Program-made: the position numbers and the translations under genes
From: Spirosoma oryzicola
Lineage (GTDB): Bacteria; Bacteroidota; Bacteroidia; Cytophagales; Spirosomataceae
NCBI RefSeq assembly: GCF_021233055.1
Contig: NZ_CP089538.1
Coordinates: 2,496,501 to 2,560,500, forward strand
Reading direction: 5' to 3'
DNA: 64,000 nucleotides
Shown: in pieces, positions 57,319 to 64,000 of the stretch
Layout: every line of letters starts with the position of its first letter
Numbering within the stretch: position 1 is the stretch's first letter
Notes under the pieces: generated by a model
Database searches by the model: none
The model's input: only the letters and a program-made list of their open reading frames with translations
Told to the model about the DNA's origin: nothing

Positions 57319-57364
57319 TACCAACACCCGCAGTCGCCAGCGGCCTAAAAACGGCAAAAATACG

Positions 57365-57607
57365 ATGACAGCATCACCCCAATTTGAGGACGGGATCGTC
57401 CTGGCTCGGGATACGTTTGCGCAGTTAGATCGTCGCGGCTCCAAATGGAGAACCCGTAATGTACCTGCCTACATCCGGGAGCAGCTCTGGCTTCCTTACT
57501 ACATCGCTGAGCAAAGCGGTGAACGGCAGTTGTACATCATCCGGTCACCCAACGATCAGAATCCTAAAGTTCATTTCGCCCGGTGGCCACCACCGGAGCC
57601 TGAATGA
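57365..57607 (+). CDS. Small plus-strand accessory (moron-like) protein
   Basis: An 80-residue basic protein (MTASPQFEDGIVLARDTFAQLDRRGSKWRTRNVPAYIREQLWLPYYIAEQSGER), transcribed against the surrounding late operon, with a TAnnTTTG element upstream and a terminator right after. These are the usual marks of a phage moron expressed from the prophage. I cannot identify a family; possible roles include defence or host modulation. Confidence 0.6.
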   Translation: MTASPQFEDGIVLARDTFAQLDRRGSKWRTRNVPAYIREQLWLPYYIAEQSGERQLYIIRSPNDQNPKVHFARWPPPEPE

Positions 57608-57945
57608 AAAATAGATTTTCGTTTGAAAACGAGAAAGCCGCTTCATCATCCGAAGCGGCTTTTATTTTAGATATCAAAACCAAGTTTCGCGTCCGGATCG
57701 TGCGCTTCCGGACGCTGAAAGAAATGGATCAATATCAGACAGAAAACATCACGGCTCAGGTCCGCTCGTTACCTGTTTTGGTCGAATCCGTATCGGACGC
57801 TGTACCTGATGAAAAAAAGCCGTACTGGCTCAAGCGAATGGCTGATTGGTACTACTACACGCAGCTCAGGCCCGGCCACTCCTGGCCGGGCCAGGCTAAG
57901 CCCGAATCAACAGACACTGAGCCGCCTGCTTCACCGGAAGATTGA
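57604..57945 (+). CDS. Second plus-strand accessory frame, overlapping a terminator
   Basis: A 113-residue frame starting by ATGA overlap with the preceding gene and running into the opposite tail gene by 50 bases. The composition is protein-like (FRVRIVRFRTLKEMDQYQTENITAQVRSLPVLVESV). Yet a clean terminator hairpin lies at its codons 11-21, so transcription might stop before it. Either it is a real gene expressed by read-through or a decaying remnant. The C-terminus is acidic and disordered. Confidence 0.45.
   Translation: MKNRFSFENEKAASSSEAAFILDIKTKFRVRIVRFRTLKEMDQYQTENITAQVRSLPVLVESVSDAVPDEKKPYWLKRMADWYYYTQLRPGHSWPGQAKPESTDTEPPASPED
57634..57667 (+). terminator. Terminator-like hairpin after the first plus-strand gene
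   Basis: Perfect 11-base arms AAAGCCGCTTC and GAAGCGGCTTT, 7-base loop, then a T-rich tail. It begins 27 bases after the stop at 57607 and is embedded in the start of the next frame. Confidence 0.75.
57869..57892. repeat. GC-rich inverted repeat between convergent genes
   Basis: Arms GGCCCGGCCA and TGGCCGGGCC around four bases. It lies just before the minus-strand tail-gene stop at 57896 and may act as a terminator or mRNA-end stabiliser. No clear T run. Confidence 0.5.
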
Positions 57946-59227
57946 CGACAATCCGGGCGACCAGGTAATCGACGCCCACCACATGCACTTTGCGGGCAAA
58001 ATCGAGCTGAGCCAGATCCGTCGGCGTCAGCATTAGACTGCGTTCTGCGTAGAACATACCCGCCCGAAAACGCTCGGTTTGCGCCCAGAACTTCTCCCGT
58101 AACGCTGCCCAGGTGAGGGTGATGTCGCCCAGCGAATTGGTGGCTTTTCCCCCGTTCCAGAATGCCAGCCGGGGCACGGTCGAGCCACTGGCCTGGCTCA
58201 TGATCGGCAGCTCCTGAGCCGGATCAAACAGGATTGGACAGAGCTTACTACTCACTTTAGCGATGCCCGGATCGGTGCCCGCACTGACGTGATCAGCCAC
58301 GGCGGACGGCCGGTCTTTGAGCAGCTGATCGTTGCCATCCAGCTCGAAGGTCAGCTGCAGCCGGCGGTTAAGCTCTTGCCGTTTTTTGTACTGCCGACTC
58401 GCCCGATCCGACCAGTCGATTCCCGCCGGCTGGCGAAAGATATCGTCGGTCAGGCCCATGGTCAGTTTGCGCTCGACTGCTTTGAACCGGTACGAAAAGT
58501 TAAACACTTTGCGTAGCTCCAGTAGCAGCATGCCAATTGTCCAGGCGGGCAGGTGGCTGGCGATCGGAACGAAACCCGGCGTGGCCAGGGGCTGGGTATT
58601 CATCAAGATCAGCTTCGAGATCTGAGGGTGATCAAAGAGCGTACCGGTTAGTGAGCTACCCGTCAGGCTGGCCAGCTGCTGGAGCAGGTACCGAACGGAG
58701 ATCGCCGGTACCACCACGCCTTGAGCATCGTTCATGCGACCGCTGTAGATGCTCGGCGAGCTGCTGGAGTTGCTCACAAAGCCCGGGTTGATCACCTCGG
58801 GGAAACAAACGGCCAGCTTTCCGTCGACGTAAATTTCCCGGGGTAGGTTATCAGCCGGAAAGGTGATGATGGGCAGAGGCAGTTCATTGAGTGGGATCGT
58901 TTGGTAACGGCCGAAGAATTCGCCCAGGGGCTCGTCCACAGCCAGTTGGTAGCCCTGGCCATCCGGATCGGTCAGAAAGCCCACACCTTCCTGCAGCAGC
59001 TGCCCACCATAAAACGTTTGGGCATTGTAGCGACTGGCTCCGGCCACTTGCAGACTATCGGCAAAGCCCAGCAGCTGCCGGTTGAGCGGAGTCAGGGCCA
59101 TGGCCGGCCAGGTGGCTTTCTGGGTAAATAACGTTTCATACGTCAGAAACGGATTGGTCAGCTCCAGACCAACGGTGGCGGCTGGCGGCAGATCGGCTAC
59201 CTGGCCATCAATGCGTAACTCGATCAT
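57896..59227 (-). CDS. Tail/baseplate protein
   Basis: A 443-residue protein starting MIELRIDGQVADLPPAATVGLELTNPFLTYETLFTQKATWPAMALTPLNRQLLGF. The beta-rich N-terminal domain and the aromatic phrase GRWHP-free body with FRAGMFYAERSLMLTPTDLAQLDFARKVHVVGVDYLV look like a distal-tail or baseplate-hub-type protein. It starts 3 bases before the stop of the 680-residue protein, so they are co-translated. The same relative neighbourhood as the hub-like gene of the first element. Tentative. Confidence 0.55.
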   Translation of the reverse strand: MIELRIDGQVADLPPAATVGLELTNPFLTYETLFTQKATWPAMALTPLNRQLLGFADSLQVAGASRYNAQTFYGGQLLQEGVGFLTDPDGQGYQLAVDEPLGEFFGRYQTIPLNELPLPIITFPADNLPREIYVDGKLAVCFPEVINPGFVSNSSSSPSIYSGRMNDAQGVVVPAISVRYLLQQLASLTGSSLTGTLFDHPQISKLILMNTQPLATPGFVPIASHLPAWTIGMLLLELRKVFNFSYRFKAVERKLTMGLTDDIFRQPAGIDWSDRASRQYKKRQELNRRLQLTFELDGNDQLLKDRPSAVADHVSAGTDPGIAKVSSKLCPILFDPAQELPIMSQASGSTVPRLAFWNGGKATNSLGDITLTWAALREKFWAQTERFRAGMFYAERSLMLTPTDLAQLDFARKVHVVGVDYLVARIVVNLPVKQAAQCLLIRA

Positions 59228-61266
59228 CGATCTTCGTGTTTGAAATAAAACCGGTCAGTCGAAGCGGGTGGGTAGTTAACCCCGTTAACCGTAAACAGTG
59301 CCAGCAGCTCGTACCCATCCGGATTGAGCGTGATATCCCGGCTATAGAGCTGAGCGCCGTTTTTGTAGAGTCGCACTCGCTTGGCGGCTCCGGGCTGACC
59401 CGAGACGTAAACCAGCCAATTCAGATCGCTCACCGGGAAGTTCAGATCGTTGGCTTTGGTCGGGTAAATAAATGCTCCACTGGTTCCCTGAAGCGACTGC
59501 GTGTTGCCCATGTCCGCTGGTCCGTTCTGGCCGTCGTTGTGGTAGATAGCCGCCGTGTCCGGCTGACTGTAGCGAATATGCCACTGGCCGGCTGGTACCG
59601 GCCAGGCGTAGGTCTCGGAGAGTGAACAAGCGCCGTAGGTGTCGGCGTATGCCTGGGTGTCGAGCCGGCGAAACTCGGCTTCCGCCCGCGCATCGCCATC
59701 GCCTTCCAACTCGCCACCGTAGGAGCCGGCTGCCACGCTGATCAGGGCCGTCGAACCTTCCTGACCACTGGGGCAGGTAGCGCGTTTGTAGCTGCCCGCC
59801 CGGCCGATTGCCGCACTGGGGAAAGGGGTGGACCCGATCACCACACTCGGCACCGGTGCGGGAGCCATGTAATCCGGATCGCCCGGGCTGTTGGGCTTGT
59901 CGGTCGTGGGCTTGACGTCGGTTTTGTCATCTAGGTAATACTTCCGGAGCCGGACGACGGTACCCATGCCGGTGCGTTTGCCGCGCTCATCCAGGATGTG
60001 CCGGAAGCCCACGCCCCGCCAGGCCGTAGCCCGAGTCTGGGTTGTCGGCGGAGCGGGCAGCTCGCTGTAGTAGCTGGCTAGGGCCGTTGTGAAGGTGAAG
60101 CTCCGACTGATCAAATCGGCACTATCGTCGGCATCGATCAGCTCGGTGGTGGCCAGCTGCAGCGGCTGGTGCCCCTTCGTCGTAACCAGGTACCACTCTC
60201 GGGACAGCAGCAGCTCATCCAGGTAGCGTAGGGTGGCCCGGCTGTTGCGCTCCAACCAGCCCGTTTGCAGGGTGATGGTGCGCTCGGCGGCTACGTCGAC
60301 CACGTACAGTTCGCCCAAATCGGTGCCCGCTCCCCGATCGGCGATGGTGCGGCTTACTTTCAGGCTCTGACTGCTGCTGCCCACCAGGCGTAGGGTATCG
60401 TAACCCCCCAGCGAATTGGCAAACAGCAGATGCCGCTCCGACGCCTGGTACCGGTTGTCGACGTAGTAGGTGCGTACCTGGCTAATGCACTCATCGTTCT
60501 GATTGGCCAGCCAGAGCCGGTAGCTGACGATCGGGTTGGACGCATCGACCTCGTATTGCTTCATGACCGGCATGCCAATCGGGGCACAGATGACCTGGTA
60601 AGCGCCCACCGATCGAATCTGAGTGACGGTCACCACAACCGAAGCCCCGTTCTTTCCTGTAAGCTCGACGCGCAGTTTGACGACTGTAGGTAGGGGGCTG
60701 CAGTTGAGCACAAAATACAAATACTCTTCCTGATCGCGCCCGATCTGTTTGTTGTCGGGATGCCAGGTGAGAAACTGCCGGGTGTTGGCCTGGTAAACAT
60801 CGAAGAAGCGATCGGCCCAGCCGGCCGCATCGCTATCCGATAAACCTGCCGCAATGACCCAGCGCGTGGGTTTTGGAGTCAGGCTGAGCTGCGCATCGGC
60901 CTGTTTAACGCATTCTGAGGGCCTGTAGGGCATTGTCAGCGTGGCAATGGCTGATAGCTCCGTTTGGCGAAAGAAAGGCTTCTGGCGGCTTAAAAAGCCG
61001 TCGAGCAGCTCGTCAATCCGGAAAAACGCTCCTTCGTAGGTGGTAGCACCCCCTTTTGTGACCGGCGGCTTCTCCCGACCCTCCAGCGTGGTCAGCTCCA
61101 CCAGCGTAGGTGACTGGGGAAACTCGGGCACGTCGATGCGGAGCAGATAGGCCAGATCGGCCCGCTCCGGGATGGCGACCGGATCGGCCGCTTCAATGTT
61201 GTAATTAATTGGATTACCGCTGAGCTGGAGCGGCAAAAAGGTGAGCTGTGCTAATGGATCGATCAT
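59224..61266 (-). CDS. Large tail structural protein
   Basis: A 680-residue beta-rich protein with phrases typical of Bacteroidota phage tail proteins: YEGAFFRIDELLDGFLSRQKPFFRQT near 90, ASERHLLFANSLGGYDTLRLVGSS near 285, and WRGVGFRHILDERGKRTGMG. It resembles baseplate/tail proteins with repeated domains; the C-terminus has an Ig or jelly-roll look (YVSGQPGAAKRVRLYKNGAQLYSRDITLNPDG). It overlaps the next gene by 4 bases and lies after the tail-completion proteins. Confidence 0.55.
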   Translation of the reverse strand: MIDPLAQLTFLPLQLSGNPINYNIEAADPVAIPERADLAYLLRIDVPEFPQSPTLVELTTLEGREKPPVTKGGATTYEGAFFRIDELLDGFLSRQKPFFRQTELSAIATLTMPYRPSECVKQADAQLSLTPKPTRWVIAAGLSDSDAAGWADRFFDVYQANTRQFLTWHPDNKQIGRDQEEYLYFVLNCSPLPTVVKLRVELTGKNGASVVVTVTQIRSVGAYQVICAPIGMPVMKQYEVDASNPIVSYRLWLANQNDECISQVRTYYVDNRYQASERHLLFANSLGGYDTLRLVGSSSQSLKVSRTIADRGAGTDLGELYVVDVAAERTITLQTGWLERNSRATLRYLDELLLSREWYLVTTKGHQPLQLATTELIDADDSADLISRSFTFTTALASYYSELPAPPTTQTRATAWRGVGFRHILDERGKRTGMGTVVRLRKYYLDDKTDVKPTTDKPNSPGDPDYMAPAPVPSVVIGSTPFPSAAIGRAGSYKRATCPSGQEGSTALISVAAGSYGGELEGDGDARAEAEFRRLDTQAYADTYGACSLSETYAWPVPAGQWHIRYSQPDTAAIYHNDGQNGPADMGNTQSLQGTSGAFIYPTKANDLNFPVSDLNWLVYVSGQPGAAKRVRLYKNGAQLYSRDITLNPDGYELLALFTVNGVNYPPASTDRFYFKHEDR

Positions 61267-61820
61267 AATTTACCTTCCAGAGTGTTTTTGATGTGACGAA
61301 GCGCCGATAAGGCGGCTGCCTGACGGACCCGCTCGTGGGTCATGATAAAGAGTCGCCCGCTGGTCTTGTTGTACCAGGACCGCCCTTTCCGCAGGTGGCG
61401 AATGTCGCGGTACCGGGCAATCCGCACGCCCCAGGCGATGTCCCGGATCAGTTTGGAAACAGGACGGGGGCCTTTGTTTTTACCCCGGCTGTTGAAGGTG
61501 CGGTACCGATCGGCCCAGATTGCGTTCAAAAACTTATCGACACCGGTTTTTTCAACGAAGTATTCGATGGCTTCGAGTGGCGCCATTCGATCACCGGTGT
61601 TGAGGCCCTTCATGTCTTTGAAGCGGCCATACTCTTCGAACTTGATGGTACACTCGAAAACGAACCGGGCCGCATCGATGCGAATGGTCGCTTCGAAGCT
61701 GTCCAGCAGCTCCCCCGTTATTTTGATGCCAGCCGCCTGCAGGGCGTATTTGTACTCGGTCAACGCCTGCAGACGATAGGTGCCAATAATGGCCGCTAGT
61801 TCGGCTTCGAGTTCGTCCAT
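61263..61820 (-). CDS. Head-tail joining/tail-completion protein candidate
   Basis: A 185-residue basic protein with a helical N-terminus (YKYALQAAGIKITGELLDSFEATIRIDAARF) and an Arg-rich C-terminus (ARYRDIRHLRKGRSWYNKTSGRLFIMTHERVRQAAALSALRHIK). Proteins of this size after the portal and connector often form the neck (HK97 gp10-like). The assignment is from position and composition. Confidence 0.55.
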   Translation of the reverse strand: MDELEAELAAIIGTYRLQALTEYKYALQAAGIKITGELLDSFEATIRIDAARFVFECTIKFEEYGRFKDMKGLNTGDRMAPLEAIEYFVEKTGVDKFLNAIWADRYRTFNSRGKNKGPRPVSKLIRDIAWGVRIARYRDIRHLRKGRSWYNKTSGRLFIMTHERVRQAAALSALRHIKNTLEGKL

Positions 61821-61822
61821 GG

Positions 61823-62311
61823 TTAACTAGGAATGCCCACCTGCGCGTTGGCGTTGGTGATAAACTGGAAATCGACCATCACGCCGAACGCCTGGGCACT
61901 ACCCACTTTACCCATCGGCCGGACGCGCCAGTGGCGTTTGTCGGGGAGCCGGAAGCGGCCGGCTTTGGCATCTTTGCGGATCTGGCCAATGATGCGGAAG
62001 GCCATCACCTGGGCGTCGGCTACGGCCTGATTGCGGGCTGCTTCGGTGCGATCGGTGGGCTTGACCAGGATCGCAAAAGCGTTGTCCTGTTCGGCATCGA
62101 TCACCCCGTACCCATTGTCGTCGATATCGACAAAAGGCATGAACAACACCAGTAGGGGAAAACCGAAACTGGGCGCTTTGGTGGCTTCGTCCAAACCACT
62201 GACGTCTTCGCCGGCTTCGAAGAGAAACGATTGCAGATCGGGATCTTTTTCGACCAGTTGCTCGAAGTATTCTTGCTGCGAAATAACGTCGGAGCCTAAG
62301 TAGGTTGTCAT
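61823..62311 (-). CDS. Head-tail connector candidate
   Basis: A 162-residue protein overlapping the portal gene's end by 4 bases (ATGA). The middle reads EATKAPSFGFPLLVLFMPFVDIDDNGYGVIDAEQDNAFAILVKP, a beta-strand-rich core, and the end is WRVRPMGKVGSAQAFGVMVDFQFITNANAQVGIPS. Small proteins directly after the portal generally are connectors. Family not recognised. Confidence 0.55.
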   Translation of the reverse strand: MTTYLGSDVISQQEYFEQLVEKDPDLQSFLFEAGEDVSGLDEATKAPSFGFPLLVLFMPFVDIDDNGYGVIDAEQDNAFAILVKPTDRTEAARNQAVADAQVMAFRIIGQIRKDAKAGRFRLPDKRHWRVRPMGKVGSAQAFGVMVDFQFITNANAQVGIPS

Positions 62312-63612
62312 GCGCCCAGTGAGTTTTGTTTGCCGGTTGGGTTTTTGTCCAGTGTGGTGAATTCGATATCGACGAAGCGGAAAGCCACCGTACCTTTTTC
62401 ATCGAGTCCCATCAGTTTCAGCGCCAGATTGAGTGGCTTGAGCAAATGACGTCGGTAGGAGGGCGTTCGATACGCAACCTGGTACATGGCCGCATGCTCC
62501 AGCTCGGAGCCCGATCCGCCCAGTTTTTCCCCCTGAGCAATGCCCGCCAGTACCGGCAGGATACCGTGCCCCTGGGCCTGCGCGGTGTTGGCGGCCCCGT
62601 AAATTTTGGTGTAGGCATCGTCGGTCATTTTGTTGTCGACAGGCTTGATCCGGATCAGATCATTGGCTTTGCCATCGCCGTTGGTCAGATCGCCGATCAT
62701 GACCACGGCCTTATCGGCGTTCTCCACGCCGGCCAGGAAGGCGTCGAGTTTGGCCATGAACTTATCTTTCCGGGCCTCGATGAGTTTGTCTGTTTCTTCA
62801 TCGCCGGGCGTTTCACCTTCCTGAATAAAATAGGCTTCGTCGATCTCGATGAGATACTTGATGTTGTAGCCGTTTTCGAGTCCGTTCAAATGATAGAGCG
62901 GGATTTTATTCGCCACTTTGGTCCACCACTTGGTGCCCCAGAACAAGCCCAGGTTGTAGAAATCCTGGCCGATTTGCGCCTTTTTGAGGTGCATGATCGA
63001 CTCGGCATATTTGGTTGGCTCCTTGCGGTTGAACAGGGGCACCTTCGCCAGTTGGCTGGGCTTCTTACCGGTACCAAACTGGGGGCTGATCAGCAGCGCT
63101 TCTAGGCCCTTGCCGGTGGGTTTGACGTAGCGGCACTTGAGCGGCTGGATTGTCTGCAGACCGATGTCCTTCCCTTCGCCAACCGACAGGTTGACAAACG
63201 CCTGCTCACAGAAGGTCATCGACAGGGCGGCCAACTCCAGATACTTATCGAAGATTTCGTTTTCCTCGAACCATTCCTTGATTTCGGGGAAGGCTTCGCG
63301 CTGATACACGACTTTGCCCCCTTCGTAGGTTTCTCGGAAGGGAGCCACGCCCGCGCCCAGAATAAACTCTTTGGCCTGATCCATGAGCGATGGCTTACTG
63401 GGTGATTCCCAGTTGAGCGCGATAACCTGGTTGGGCTCATTATCATCTTTGCCCCAGGCCACCCACTCGTGACTCCCCAACGACGTGCTGGCCTTCACGG
63501 CCGAGAGCGCCTTTTCATCGCCGTGCACGATATCGATCGCCGGCATAATCTCTACGGCAGCACTGGGGCCCGAGAGATGGAACAAATTGTGATCAAATTT
63601 ACGGACGCCCAT
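62308..63612 (-). CDS. Phage portal protein
   Basis: A 434-residue protein of portal length. Portal-type features are the N-terminal beta/alpha part (SHEWVAWGKDDNEPNQVIALNWESPSKPSLMDQAKEFILGAG), a central DNA-channel-like segment, helical stem residues IARKDKFMAKLDAF, and the C-terminal GGSGSELEHAAMYQVAYRTPSYRRHLLKPLNLALKLMG, a phrase typical of portals in Bacteroidota phages. It lies upstream of connector and tail genes. Unlike the portal of the first element it has no cysteine insertion. Confidence 0.7.
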   Translation of the reverse strand: MGVRKFDHNLFHLSGPSAAVEIMPAIDIVHGDEKALSAVKASTSLGSHEWVAWGKDDNEPNQVIALNWESPSKPSLMDQAKEFILGAGVAPFRETYEGGKVVYQREAFPEIKEWFEENEIFDKYLELAALSMTFCEQAFVNLSVGEGKDIGLQTIQPLKCRYVKPTGKGLEALLISPQFGTGKKPSQLAKVPLFNRKEPTKYAESIMHLKKAQIGQDFYNLGLFWGTKWWTKVANKIPLYHLNGLENGYNIKYLIEIDEAYFIQEGETPGDEETDKLIEARKDKFMAKLDAFLAGVENADKAVVMIGDLTNGDGKANDLIRIKPVDNKMTDDAYTKIYGAANTAQAQGHGILPVLAGIAQGEKLGGSGSELEHAAMYQVAYRTPSYRRHLLKPLNLALKLMGLDEKGTVAFRFVDIEFTTLDKNPTGKQNSLGA

Positions 63613-63921
63613 TTACCAGGATCGTTTGATTGTGTGCCACTCGGTTTGATTTTTGAATCGGTAGTGTGTGATAAGCCGGGTGCGGAGCGAGAAGGGTTCT
63701 CTCGTCTGGTCCTCCAGCAGCAGGACGCCTTTTTCGAAGACGTCGTAGCGGAGCCCGGCTCCTTTCTTGCTGCCTTTGCCATCGAAGCGCTTGCTCGATT
63801 TTCGGCAGTCGTGTTTTTCGCCGGACGCGCCATCTTTCTTACGGTAGCGGATCGAGAAGCCGTCATTTTCGGCATCCTGCAGCAGCTTGTAGAAAGCCGA
63901 GACCGGTAACATTTTTTCCAT
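63613..63921 (-). CDS. Small basic protein upstream of the portal gene
   Basis: A 102-residue basic protein (FYKLLQDAENDGFSIRYRKKDGASGEKHDCRKSSKRFDGKGSKKGAG) ending one base before the portal start. No membrane segment. Before a portal one expects terminase subunits further upstream, beyond the right edge; this could be a small DNA-binding or packaging-related protein, but it is not recognised. Confidence 0.5.
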   Translation of the reverse strand: MEKMLPVSAFYKLLQDAENDGFSIRYRKKDGASGEKHDCRKSSKRFDGKGSKKGAGLRYDVFEKGVLLLEDQTREPFSLRTRLITHYRFKNQTEWHTIKRSW

Positions 63922-64000
63922 GGTGCAAGGTGTTACCGCTGAGAGCGGTTAAAAAGGACGTTTTTTAGGCCAAAAAGCCTTCCAATCTGTTTTGGGGTCA

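Noticed and set aside
63934..63950. Small hairpin ACCGCT/AGCGGT near the right edge as a terminator
   Set aside because: Short stem and no U run on either strand.

Overview
The window is almost entirely phage-derived DNA from a member of the Bacteroidota, probably a Cytophagales/Spirosoma-like host. That assignment rests on the integrase type, the TAnnTTTG-type promoter elements, the weak Shine-Dalgarno signals and the kind of phage genes present. It is an inference from sequence style and not a database match. No rRNA, tRNA or CRISPR array was seen.

Region A (1-31.9 kb) is a prophage-like element with its integrase at the right end. The plus strand carries late genes: the end of a tape-measure protein, tail/baseplate proteins, a discoidin-domain protein, a beta-helix tail fibre, portal, MuF-type head protein, scaffold, major capsid protein, a large secreted protein, and a lysis cassette (membrane proteins, spanin-like protein, CHAP-type endolysin). 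A terminator at 21.5 kb separates this from a minus-strand early region read from about 29.6 to 21.5 kb. That region holds a lambda O/P-like pair (winged-helix replication protein and DnaC-like loader), a RuvC-like nuclease, a DUF5131 protein, a PP-loop/PAPS-reductase-like protein, an ASCH-domain protein and several small proteins. Six 21-bp iterons, a 47-bp palindrome and an AT-rich tract lie inside the replication gene and look like an origin. A plus-strand HTH repressor at 29.7 kb faces the early genes, with shared operator-like repeats on both sides. A tyrosine recombinase with an unusual active site follows.

Region B (31.9-36.1 kb) is a visibly AT-rich four-gene operon on the minus strand: serine resolvase, SIR2-like NAD-binding protein, DUF2971 protein and PIN-like nuclease. 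It is bounded by strong hairpins and looks like a mobile anti-phage defence module. This exact combination is the best candidate here for an undescribed system.

Region C (36.2-64 kb) is a second phage-like element on the minus strand, read right to left: portal, connector/tail completion, two large tail proteins, DNA adenine methylase, AT-rich HNH endonuclease, a 1775-residue tape measure, tail/fibre proteins, S49 prohead protease, scaffold, major capsid, a tail-tube candidate, a pair of ORFs joined by a textbook -1 frameshift signal, further virion proteins, and a lysis cassette (SAR/signal-type endolysin, small membrane proteins, overlapping spanin-like pair). A small plus-strand gene pair at 57.4-57.9 kb interrupts the late operon. 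No terminase, integrase or repressor for this element lies in the window, so it continues beyond the right edge. In both elements the tail genes sit between portal and capsid, or before both, which is not the textbook order.
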